From Bradyrhizobium niftali (GTDB taxonomy: Bacteria; Pseudomonadota; Alphaproteobacteria; Rhizobiales; Xanthobacteraceae): a stretch of DNA of 64,000 nucleotides. The stretch is taken from contig NZ_SPQT01000021.1 of NCBI RefSeq assembly GCF_004571025.1, positions 103,192 through 167,191 of the forward strand. The letters run 5' to 3'. Under the pieces are notes generated by a model, which worked only from the letters and a program-made list of their open reading frames with translations, ran no database searches and was not told the DNA's origin. Below are positions 51,507 through 58,529 of the stretch, in pieces. The position numbers were made by a program, and so were the translations under genes. Position 1 is the stretch's first letter. Every line of letters begins with the position of its first letter.

Positions 51507-52343
51507 TCAGTATCTGGCGACGACCGGTCCGCCGAACTTGTAGTTCACGCCGACGCGCACGATGTTCGACTTGATGTCCACCGAGTGGGTGAAGACGCTG
51601 CTCGGGAAAGGCAACGTGCCGGCGGAGCCGACCAGATTGGTGCTGGTTGCCGTAGCGCGGCCCAGATCGACATAGAGATATTCGGCCTTGAGCGACCAGC
51701 CGCCGCCGAACGCATATTCGGTGCCGACGCCTGCGGTCCAGCCGACGCGCGTGTCGCGGATCGTTCCGGATTCGGCCGCACCACCGGCGAAGGTGTCGGT
51801 GAAGTTGAAATTGGCCTTCACCTCCGAGATGGCCGCGCCGCCCGTGGCATAGAGCAGCCAGGTCGGAGCCGCCAGGAAACCGATGCGGCCGCGAATGGTG
51901 GCGAGCCAGTCAGCCGAGACCGACGAATTCACGGTGAAGGTGTCCGGTGCGCAGCAGGGATACACGGCCGTGCCCGAGGCGCGGCCCTTGAAGCCGAAAT
52001 AGTTGATATCGCCTTCGATGCCGAACACGGCGTTGTTGACCTGCCAGTTGTAGCCTGCGGTTAATCCGCCCGTCACGCCGGAGCTGTTGATGCCCTGGGC
52101 ACCCACCGTGTTGACGGCGGGGACGCTGCTGGCGGCGAAATAGCCCGTCGGAGAAAACACGGTCGAGGTGCTGGGATCGGAGCTGCCCCACTGCCCGCCG
52201 ACATTGCCGCCGACGTAAAATCCGGTCCAGTTGTAGGCCGGCGTCATCATCGGCGCCTTGGTGTATTGCGCTGCGAGGTCAGCCGCCTGCACCGATGCGG
52301 TGCCCAAAACAATCGAAGCGACCGCCAGCAAAAACGTCTTCAT
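51507..52343 (-). CDS. Omp31-type outer-membrane beta-barrel protein
   Basis: A 278-residue exported protein. The signal peptide (MKTFLLAVASIVLGTASVQA, cut before ADLAA) is followed by WTGFYVGGNVGGQWGSS, the typical first strand and glycine-rich turn of the small rhizobial/Brucella Omp25/31 beta-barrels. Alternating aromatic strands run to the C terminus, which ends in Tyr as BAM substrates do. Structural or porin-like role in the outer membrane. I start at ATG 52343 because the signal peptide starts there. Confidence 0.92.
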   Translation of the reverse strand: MKTFLLAVASIVLGTASVQAADLAAQYTKAPMMTPAYNWTGFYVGGNVGGQWGSSDPSTSTVFSPTGYFAASSVPAVNTVGAQGINSSGVTGGLTAGYNWQVNNAVFGIEGDINYFGFKGRASGTAVYPCCAPDTFTVNSSVSADWLATIRGRIGFLAAPTWLLYATGGAAISEVKANFNFTDTFAGGAAESGTIRDTRVGWTAGVGTEYAFGGGWSLKAEYLYVDLGRATATSTNLVGSAGTLPFPSSVFTHSVDIKSNIVRVGVNYKFGGPVVARY

Positions 52344-52615
52344 TCCAGTCTCCATGCCCACGCGATCAGCTCGCGTTTCGAATGCGCGCGGGCGAGAGGC
52401 ATCCGGCGCAGATCGGGCATAGGCTGCGGGCCTCATGCCGTCTTGGGCTGCGGCGAAGTTCATAGGGACTGTGACGTAGTGTGAGCCTCACGTGGTGCGA
52501 ACGGACCAGAAGTGTGACCCGGCAGCCACGCCTCATCCTCCATCGGCGGCGCGCCGCGCGCGGCCGTGTCGCATCACGACAAGGCCCGCGCGAACGTGAT
52601 GCGAATCTGCCGGCG

Positions 52616-53320
52616 TCAGACCGAGCGCGTCAGCCCACCGTCCACACGGATGTTCTGGCCGGTGATGTAGGCTGCACCGTCGGACGCCAGGAACGAGATC
52701 GTCGCTGCGATCTCCTCGACCGTGCCGTAGCGCTTCATCGGGACGCTGTCGCGGCGCGCATCCAGCTGCGGCAGGCTGTCGATCCAGCCCGGCAGCACGT
52801 TGTTCATGCGGATGTTGTCGGCGGCATGGGTGTCGGTGAAGATCTTGGTGAAGGCGGCAAGGCCTGCGCGGAACACCGCCGAGGTCGGAAACATCGCGCT
52901 CGGCTCGAATGCCCAGGCGGTCGAGATGTTGATGATGGCGCCGCTCTTCTGCGCCTGCATCACCGGCATCACCAGCCGGGTCGGCCGGATCACGTTGAGG
53001 AGATACGTATCGAGTCCGGTGTGCCACTGCTCGTCGGTAATCTCCGTGATCGGCGCGCGCGGCCCGTGGCCCGCACTGTTGACGAGCACGTCGATACGCC
53101 CCCACTTCGCCATCGCGCCGTCGACGAGACGCTTCAGATCATCATTCGACGTGTTGGAGCCGGTGACGCCAAGCCCGCCGAGCTCGGCCGCCAGTGCCTC
53201 GCCCTTGCCGGAGGACGACAGGATCGCGACGCGAAAGCCGTCGGCCGCGAGCCGCCGCGCGGCCCCTGCCCCCATGCCGCTGCCGCCGGCGGTGACGAGT
53301 GCGACTTTCTCTGCTGCCAT
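52616..53320 (-). CDS. SDR family oxidoreductase
   Basis: A 234-residue short-chain dehydrogenase with VTAGGSGMGAGAARRLAADG (cofactor loop), VNSAGHGPRAPITEI, IINISTAWAFEPS, and C-terminal YITGQNIRVDGG. The usual catalytic Tyr-x3-Lys is not clear: the expected YxxxK position reads FPTSAVFRAGLAAF, so catalytic Tyr/Lys are replaced. It may therefore be a non-catalytic or altered SDR. Divergent from the GNAT gene. Confidence 0.85.
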   Translation of the reverse strand: MAAEKVALVTAGGSGMGAGAARRLAADGFRVAILSSSGKGEALAAELGGLGVTGSNTSNDDLKRLVDGAMAKWGRIDVLVNSAGHGPRAPITEITDEQWHTGLDTYLLNVIRPTRLVMPVMQAQKSGAIINISTAWAFEPSAMFPTSAVFRAGLAAFTKIFTDTHAADNIRMNNVLPGWIDSLPQLDARRDSVPMKRYGTVEEIAATISFLASDGAAYITGQNIRVDGGLTRSV

Positions 53321-53420
53321 GACCGATCATCCCTGTCTTGAGGCGAGCCGCGGGCCCGGCCTATCATGAGGCCTTCTACCGCCAGACTTGCCGGCAGGTC
53401 CACCGTCGAAGGCATCCGCC

Positions 53421-54263
53421 ATGAGCGATTTGCAGATCCGCAATTTGCGCCCCGAGGAGATCTCGATCGCCGTCGACTGGGCCGCAGCCGAGGGCTGGAA
53501 TCCGGGCCTCTCCGATGCCGCCTGTTTCGCCATCCCCGACGCGCAAGGCTTCTTCGTCGGCGAGCTCGGCGGCGAGCCGGTCGCGACCGTCTCCTGCGTC
53601 AATTACGATGACCGCTTCGCCTTTCTCGGCTTCTACATCGTGCGCGCGGACCTCCGCGGTTCCGGCCACGGCCTGCGCATCTGGAACGCGGCGATCGCGC
53701 ATGCACGTCCCCGCGTGATCGGCCTCGACGGCGTCGTGGCGCAGCAGGACAACTACAAAAAGTCCGGCTTCCAGCTTGCCTACGCCAATATCCGCTATGG
53801 CGGCACCGTCGCAGCGCCGCCGAGGCCGCCCGCCGACGTCGTCGCGCTCGACACGATCCCGTTCGCGCTCATCGACGCCGACGACGCAACGGTGTTCCCC
53901 GCGCCGCGCAGCGCCTTCCTGCGCGCCTGGATCAAGACATCAGGCCATGTCGGCCGCGCGCTGCTGCGTGACGGCAAGCTCGCCGCATGGGGCGTGATCC
54001 GCCCGTGCCGGACCGGTCGCAAGATCGGCCCGCTCGTCGCCGACGATCGCGAGGCGGCCGAAGCGGTCGTGCAGGCCTTGCTGGCGAGCGCGGACGGTGG
54101 CGAAGTCTTCCTCGATGTCCCCGCCGTCAATCGCGAGGCCATCGCACTCACGGAACAGCTCGGCCTCAAGCCGGTGTTCGAGACGGCGCGAATGTACACG
54201 GGGCCGATCCCGCCGCTGCGGCTCGACCGTGTCTTCGGCGTGACCAGCTTCGAGCTGGGTTAG
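53421..54263 (+). CDS. GNAT N-acetyltransferase with C-terminal Acetyltransf_18-like domain
   Basis: A 280-residue protein. N-terminal GNAT fold (about 1-135) with the acetyl-CoA loop in VRADLRGSGHGLRIWNAAI, and a second domain of about 140 residues (DGVVAQQDNYKKSGFQLAYANIRY links the two). This is the common two-domain GNAT/Acetyltransf_18 layout. Substrate unknown. I start at ATG 53421. The stop codon TAG provides the first base of repeat copy C. Confidence 0.9.
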   Translation: MSDLQIRNLRPEEISIAVDWAAAEGWNPGLSDAACFAIPDAQGFFVGELGGEPVATVSCVNYDDRFAFLGFYIVRADLRGSGHGLRIWNAAIAHARPRVIGLDGVVAQQDNYKKSGFQLAYANIRYGGTVAAPPRPPADVVALDTIPFALIDADDATVFPAPRSAFLRAWIKTSGHVGRALLRDGKLAAWGVIRPCRTGRKIGPLVADDREAAEAVVQALLASADGGEVFLDVPAVNREAIALTEQLGLKPVFETARMYTGPIPPLRLDRVFGVTSFELG

Positions 54264-54311
54264 AGCATGATCCGGAAAAGTGTGAAGCGGTTTTCCGAAG
54301 AGATCATGCTC
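54263..54311. repeat. Palindromic repeat, copy C (reverse orientation)
   Basis: GAGCATGATC...GATCATGCTC, the second hairpin of the family at 7738-7823 and 13801-13901, in reverse orientation. The accessory CGCGATG hairpin is absent or degenerate here. It starts at the stop codon of the GNAT gene and separates it from the convergent secreted protein gene. Confidence 0.85.
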
Positions 54312-54328
54312 AAAAAGCAACGCGCTGC

Positions 54329-54775
54329 TCAGTAGCAGCGCATGATGTTGACGGTGTGCTCGCCGCCGCCACGGCCGGGCACCGTCACCTGCTCCGTCGG
54401 GCAGCTCGGCACATAGGGCCGATCGGACGGCACCACGTTGGGCGGAAAGCGATGCGTCCAGTCCCAGGGAACGTCATAGGTGTAGGTGTAGCGCACGTCG
54501 GTGGAGGGCGGCTGTCCGGCATCGGCGAAGGGCTGGCTATAGCCTGCGCCGTCGTAAAAGAACCCGCCTCCGCCCGGCCAATAGACCCACGGCGTGTTGC
54601 GGCCGCGGAACCGCGCACCCGGCGCGATCGGCGGACGCATTGCCGCAGTCGGCGACGCCGCAGTGGACCCATGCGGAGCGGCGCCGCCGGGCCTTGAAAA
54701 ACTGTCGCTGGACGAAAGGAGCAGCGCGGCTGCGCTGAGCGAGGCGAACAGCGCCCCATATGATCTGGACATCAT
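54329..54775 (-). CDS. Small secreted Pro/Gly-rich protein
   Basis: A 148-residue exported protein (signal peptide about 1-27, ending near SSSDS). The mature part is Pro/Gly/Tyr-rich with PWVYWPGGGGFFYDGAGY and a C-terminal VPSCPTEQVTVPGRGGGEH... segment with two cysteines (SC...RCY) that could form a disulphide. I do not recognise the family. It lies 166 bp downstream of the amyloid-like genes on the same strand and may belong to the same surface structure. Two adjacent ATGs (54775, 54772) are possible starts. Confidence 0.7.
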   Translation of the reverse strand: MMSRSYGALFASLSAAALLLSSSDSFSRPGGAAPHGSTAASPTAAMRPPIAPGARFRGRNTPWVYWPGGGGFFYDGAGYSQPFADAGQPPSTDVRYTYTYDVPWDWTHRFPPNVVPSDRPYVPSCPTEQVTVPGRGGGEHTVNIMRCY

Positions 54776-54941
54776 GATACGCACCAACTCGTTTGGCTTC
54801 GGCGGCTCCCCACCGCACGCTAGGCCGGGCTGTCGCCCACCCGCAAACGTATAATTAATTATTGGTTAAGACACGGGATTAACGGGGAACCCGGTGCGGC
54901 AGAACGCCCGGAATTCCGCCTTTTTGCGACGGCGCGATGTG

Positions 54942-55226
54942 TCAGTGGTCTTGCTGGTGCTTGCGCAGCCAATCGAGCAAGTCCTGCGCATTGCCGGTGC
55001 CCTGCGTCACGATCGCGGTGTTTCCGCCGCTGCGCCGGTACACGGTGGTGCGCCCGGGCTCTTTCTCGATCCTGACCTCGGCCTGCGCGGGATCGCCGCT
55101 TTGCGTGATCGCCGCCGTCCCGTTTTCGTCCTGGACCACCGTGGTATGGCCATCGCCGGCCCCGGCCGGCGCCATCGCAACCACGCTCATGAATCCTATT
55201 CCGGATGCGAGCAGGAGCAACCTCAT
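54942..55226 (-). CDS. Small secreted protein, last gene of curlin-like operon
   Basis: A 94-residue exported protein (signal peptide about 1-23, ending near APAGAG). The mature part has two short curlin-like motifs (QDENGTAAIT, SGGNTAIVTQGTG) separated by a charged stretch (EVRIEKEPGRTTVYRR) and ends in a charged helix (LLDWLRKHQQDH). It is too short and too charged to form a fibre alone. It might be a cap, nucleator or chaperone, in the way CsgB or CsgH serve curli; this is inference. Good ribosome-binding site GGAGG. Confidence 0.7.
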   Translation of the reverse strand: MRLLLLASGIGFMSVVAMAPAGAGDGHTTVVQDENGTAAITQSGDPAQAEVRIEKEPGRTTVYRRSGGNTAIVTQGTGNAQDLLDWLRKHQQDH

Positions 55227-55238
55227 GTCATACCTCCA

Positions 55239-55700
55239 TCATCGGCCGAACTGAAAGATCGCCAGCCAGTTGAAGCGTCCGAACTGCCTTACCGCTCCCG
55301 AGTTCATGTCGCCGATCTGAAGCAGGAGCGCGTTGGTGGAATTGCCGATCTGGGTGATGTCGGCGGTGTTGCTGAGACCGGACTGACCGATCGCCGCGTT
55401 GGTGGTGCCGCCCACCTGGATCACATTAGCATAGTTGCGCGTGCCGTTCTGGATGATGGTCGCATCCACCGTTCCCGTTCCGCCGATCTGGATCACCCGC
55501 GCGATGTTGATGCGGCTGTTCTCCTCGATCGTGACAGGCTGAACATCGTTGCCGAATTGCACGATCGTCTCGATGCTCACGTTCCGGTTGGTCACGCTGC
55601 GCTGGACCGTTCCGGCCGGCGCCTGCGTCGCCGTGCCGACGGCGACAAGCAACGCCGCCACAGCCAGAACCCGCTTCAAGACCTCTCTGCCGCACCGCAT
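55239..55700 (-). CDS. Curlin-like repeat protein (amyloid subunit candidate) 4
   Basis: A 153-residue exported protein with signal peptide (about 1-30). From about residue 65 it contains near-perfect 11-residue units of pattern Q-x-G-x-x-N-x-A-x-I-x: QNGTRNYANVI, QVGGTTNAAIG, QSGLSNTADIT, QIGNSTNALLL, QIGDMNSGAVR, QFGRFNWLAIF, then QFGR. This is the spacing of the curlin strand-turn repeat, which stacks into a beta-solenoid fibre. Good ribosome-binding site. Part of a five-gene minus-strand cluster. Confidence 0.85.
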   Translation of the reverse strand: MRCGREVLKRVLAVAALLVAVGTATQAPAGTVQRSVTNRNVSIETIVQFGNDVQPVTIEENSRINIARVIQIGGTGTVDATIIQNGTRNYANVIQVGGTTNAAIGQSGLSNTADITQIGNSTNALLLQIGDMNSGAVRQFGRFNWLAIFQFGR

Positions 55701-55743
55701 CGCGCTTCCCCGCTGGTTCCCGACGCCGATGAGTTCGCGCGCC

Positions 55744-56166
55744 TTACGGACCGGTCTGGACGATCGTCGAAGTGTTGACCTTGCTGAATTGCGCCACCGT
55801 GCCCGTGTTCATGGCGCCGAGCTGCGACACGAGACTGGTCGCCGACTGGCCGGTCTGGCCGACGAAGGCGAAATTGTTCATCCCGGCCTGCCCGATCGAC
55901 GCCGAATTCGTCCCGCCGAATTGCAGGACGCCCGTGGCATTGTTGGTGCCGTTCTGGACAACGGTCGCACTGGTGCTGCCGCCGATCATGAACACACCCG
56001 CCATGTTGAGCTGACTGTTCTGGTTCAGCACGACCGGCGGTCCGCCGACCGACACGATGGTCTTGATGTCGGCGGTCTGGGCGCCGGCCGATCCGGCGCC
56101 GGCGCCGCCGAGGGCGAGCACTGCGGCACCCGCGCTTCCCAAGAGACGTTTCAAGAGACGTTTCAT
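55744..56166 (-). CDS. Curlin-like repeat protein (amyloid subunit candidate) 3
   Basis: A 140-residue exported protein (signal peptide about 1-30, ending at GSAGAQT). Eleven-residue units: QNSQLNMAGVF, MIGGSTSATVV, QNGTNNATGVL, QFGGTNSASIG, QAGMNNFAFVG, QTGQSATSLVS, QLGAMNTGTVA, QFSKVNTSTIV, then QTGP. Hydrophobic and Gln/Gly/Asn positions match the curlin pattern. The ATG at 56166 has GAGG six bases upstream. It ends 43 bp before gene 4. Confidence 0.85.
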   Translation of the reverse strand: MKRLLKRLLGSAGAAVLALGGAGAGSAGAQTADIKTIVSVGGPPVVLNQNSQLNMAGVFMIGGSTSATVVQNGTNNATGVLQFGGTNSASIGQAGMNNFAFVGQTGQSATSLVSQLGAMNTGTVAQFSKVNTSTIVQTGP

Positions 56167-56192
56167 GACATGCCTCACCACTTCCGAATTGC

Positions 56193-56585
56193 TCACGGAG
56201 TCTGCTGGAGAATCGTCGAGCCGTTCAGGATTCCGAGCTGCCCGACGCCGGCCACATTGTTCGCGCCGATCTGGCCGATCAGGCTCGAATTGGCGCCGCC
56301 GACCTGGCCGGTCAGCGCCGTGTTGGACGCCGTCGCGGTGGTGCCGCCCTGCCCGGTCACCGCGGTGTTGACGGTGAGCAGCGAGCCCATCTGCAAGGTG
56401 GTCGCCGTATTGGTCGCGCCGAACTGCAACGTCGTGGCGCTGTTGCTGGTTGAGCCCGTCTGCGAGATGAAGGAGCTGTTGGTCGTGCCGAACTGCAGCA
56501 CGCTGGCCGAGTTGCCGGCCTTTGCATCGACGGCAGTCAGCGCGCTGAGCGCAATGGCCGTCACAACGAGATAGGTGATCCGCAT
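56193..56585 (-). CDS. Curlin-like repeat protein (amyloid subunit candidate) 2
   Basis: A 130-residue exported protein with a clear signal peptide (about 1-24, cut at DAKAG). Repeat units of 11 to 15 residues: QFGTTNSSFIS, QTGSTSNSATTL, QFGATNTATTL, QMGSLLTVNTAVTG, QVGGANSSLIG, QIGANNVAGVG, QLGILNGSTIL. Only Gln, Gly, Asn, Ser, Thr and small hydrophobics are used, with almost no charge. Strong GGAGG ribosome-binding site. It resembles CsgA/CsgB in style rather than in exact sequence. Confidence 0.85.
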   Translation of the reverse strand: MRITYLVVTAIALSALTAVDAKAGNSASVLQFGTTNSSFISQTGSTSNSATTLQFGATNTATTLQMGSLLTVNTAVTGQGGTTATASNTALTGQVGGANSSLIGQIGANNVAGVGQLGILNGSTILQQTP

Positions 56586-56703
56586 GTCATGTCCTCCGCG
56601 AGAATAGGCGAGCGATCCCTGACTGGTCGGCCCGCCCGATGGCGGTGCTTTCGAGAATGGGCCGGACGCGCCGCGCTGTGACGCGTCCGGTCGACGAGAT
56701 GGT

Positions 56704-57105
56704 TCAGTGCGCCGTCTGCGAGACGGTGCTCGTGTTGATGCCGAAGCCGCTGAGCTGGCCGACGCTGGCGGAGTTGTTCTGGAGCGCGGCCGGCCCGAAC
56801 GAATTCTGGGTGATCGAGCTGCCGTTGTTGATGAAGGCCACCTGGCCGGTGGTCGCCGTGTTCTGCACGCCGACCTGGTTCACGGTGCTGGCGTTGTTGA
56901 GCGACGGCGAGCTGGTGCCCTGCATGGTGGACGCACCGTTCAGGATGCCGACCTGGGTCGTCGACGAGCTGTCGTTGGTGAGGCCGTTCTGCGTGACGCT
57001 CGAGGAGTTCACGATGCCGAGCTGCACCGTGGTGGACGTGTTGGCGGCCTGGGCCGCGGAAGACAGAGCGAGCACGGCAACGGAAGCAAAAAACAATTTG
57101 CGCAT
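56704..57105 (-). CDS. Curlin-like repeat protein (amyloid subunit candidate) 1
   Basis: A 133-residue exported protein (signal peptide MRKLFFASVAVLALSSAAQA). Units starting with Q: QLGIVNSSSVT, QNGLTNDSSSTT, QVGILNGASTM, QVGVQNTATTG, QVAFINNGSSIT, then longer ones near the end. It is the first gene of the run on this strand; 118 bp separate it from the next, so it may have its own message or share one. ATG 57105 follows AAAGGGAT. Very few charged residues. Confidence 0.85.
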   Translation of the reverse strand: MRKLFFASVAVLALSSAAQAANTSTTVQLGIVNSSSVTQNGLTNDSSSTTQVGILNGASTMQGTSSPSLNNASTVNQVGVQNTATTGQVAFINNGSSITQNSFGPAALQNNSASVGQLSGFGINTSTVSQTAH

Positions 57106-57223
57106 GGAGTATCCCTTTCTGGCCAAGTTGTCTGACTGGTTTCGGATGCTGGTCCTGAATGCGACCGACATCGTGGGATCACTCTGAACCGATCGCGGCA
57201 ATCGCGACAGACTGCAGTTCATG

Positions 57224-57241
57224 CTAATCGGTACGGACTAG
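57224..57241. promoter_or_regulatory. Imperfect dyad upstream of amyloid-like genes
   Basis: CTAATCGGTACGGACTAG: the half CTAATCGGT and the reverse complement of the other half, CTAGTCCGT, agree at 7 of 9 positions around a GTAC centre. It is about 120 bp upstream of the first curlin-like start codon and 31 bp after the response regulator stop, a place where a LuxR-type activator might bind. Confidence 0.35.
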
Positions 57242-57271
57242 ACGTTGCGCGGAATGTCGCCACTCGCAACC

Positions 57272-57931
57272 TCAGATTTGCGGCTGTCCCGCACTGGCGC
57301 GCGTCGTCTCCGCTTCGCGTCCCATGCTGTCGATCAGCCGCGCCACCTCGATCGGCGACCGCAGCTCCATCTTTCGCATCATCCGGGCGCGATGGACCTT
57401 CACCGTCACTTCGCTCACGCCAAGCCTCGCCGCGATCTGCTTGGCGACAAGCCCCTCGGCCATCAGCAGCATGATCTCGCGCTCCCTCGACGTCAGCGCC
57501 TCGACGCGCTGCCGGGCCTCGCGCACGGCGCGTTCGCGCTCCATCCGTCTGCGGTCGCGCTCAATGCCATGCCTGATCGCATCGAGGATCTCCTGTTCGC
57601 GAAAGGGTTTTGGCAGAAATTCGACCGCGCCGCGCTTCATCGCCTCGACCGAGACACGGACGTCGGAATGGCCGCTGATGAAAACGATCGGAATGGGCAC
57701 GCCCGATTCGGCGAGCTTGCGCTGAAGCTCAAGTCCGGTCGGCGACGTGCCGGGAAAGCGGACGTCGAGCACGAGGCATGAGGGTCCGTCGGAAAGCCTC
57801 TCCCTGAGGAATTCGTCCGTCGAGGCAAACAGCCTCACCTGATGTCCCGTCTCCTCGCAAAGTCTCCCGATCGCGCTTCGTATCTCGATTTCGTCGTCAA
57901 CGACATAAACTGTAGCTTGATTTGAATCCAT
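57272..57931 (-). CDS. FixJ-type response regulator upstream of amyloid-like cluster
   Basis: A 219-residue two-domain regulator. Receiver: VYVVDDEIEIRSAIGRL, phospho-Asp56 in VLDVRFPG, Lys in FLPKPF. The C-terminal LuxR/GerE HTH: LTSREREIMLLMAEGLVAKQIAARLGVSEVTVKVH. It stands immediately upstream of the five curlin-like genes on the same strand, with no histidine kinase next to it. By analogy with CsgD, a LuxR-type regulator that activates curli genes, it is a good candidate controller of this cluster; this is inference. ATG 57931 chosen because the receiver fold starts there. Confidence 0.9.
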   Translation of the reverse strand: MDSNQATVYVVDDEIEIRSAIGRLCEETGHQVRLFASTDEFLRERLSDGPSCLVLDVRFPGTSPTGLELQRKLAESGVPIPIVFISGHSDVRVSVEAMKRGAVEFLPKPFREQEILDAIRHGIERDRRRMERERAVREARQRVEALTSREREIMLLMAEGLVAKQIAARLGVSEVTVKVHRARMMRKMELRSPIEVARLIDSMGREAETTRASAGQPQI

Positions 57932-58529
57932 TGCATCAAACTCCCGGACCTGGCCTCGATGATCCAGCAACGAGCCATCCATTGTTCTTGCAAGCGAAAA
58001 CAAGGTTCTTGAATGCACCGGCGAGAACCGGTCGAGTCGCGTCTGCCCGTCGGTTTGACGTCTTAAGGCCAACACCCGGCCGAGACGAGTGAAGGCGTTC
58101 ACATATCGGGCTTCGTGATGGAAAGGTCTCGATGCCGCCGACGGCGGCGTCACCGCGAGACGCCATATCGAGGATGCGGCAATTCGGCGTCTCGACCGAG
58201 GTATCGCCCAACTGCGTCATGGTGTCGCCACTCATGCGCCAACTCGAACGCCGGCGGCCGGCCACTTGGACCAAACCACACGAGACGTTCAGTCAGCTAT
58301 CGAGTTCGATACCGCGCGCAACCTCTGGAATACGCCGGGTATGCACTTCACGCAAATCACGAAAGGTCGCGCCCGCGCATTTTACTTCTGGATCGTCCAG
58401 CGCGCCCGACCGTCGCCCCGGCCGCGACGACATACTAACGTATCGATATTGATTTTGACAATTTACAACCATAGCGCGATCTCGCTCCGCACCGGCAACG
58501 AAGCCATTTCAAGCAGGCGGGTTTTTGAT
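57932..58529. other. Divergent intergenic region, no gene recognised
   Basis: About 600 bp between the divergent response regulator and the MacA-like gene. It must hold promoters for both. I see a short inverted pair GGTTCT (58004-58009) and AGAACC (58024-58029), and a TTGACA hexamer near 58453 that may belong to a -35 for the exporter operon. Short frames here have no recognisable family. The sequence is otherwise unremarkable. Confidence 0.4.
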
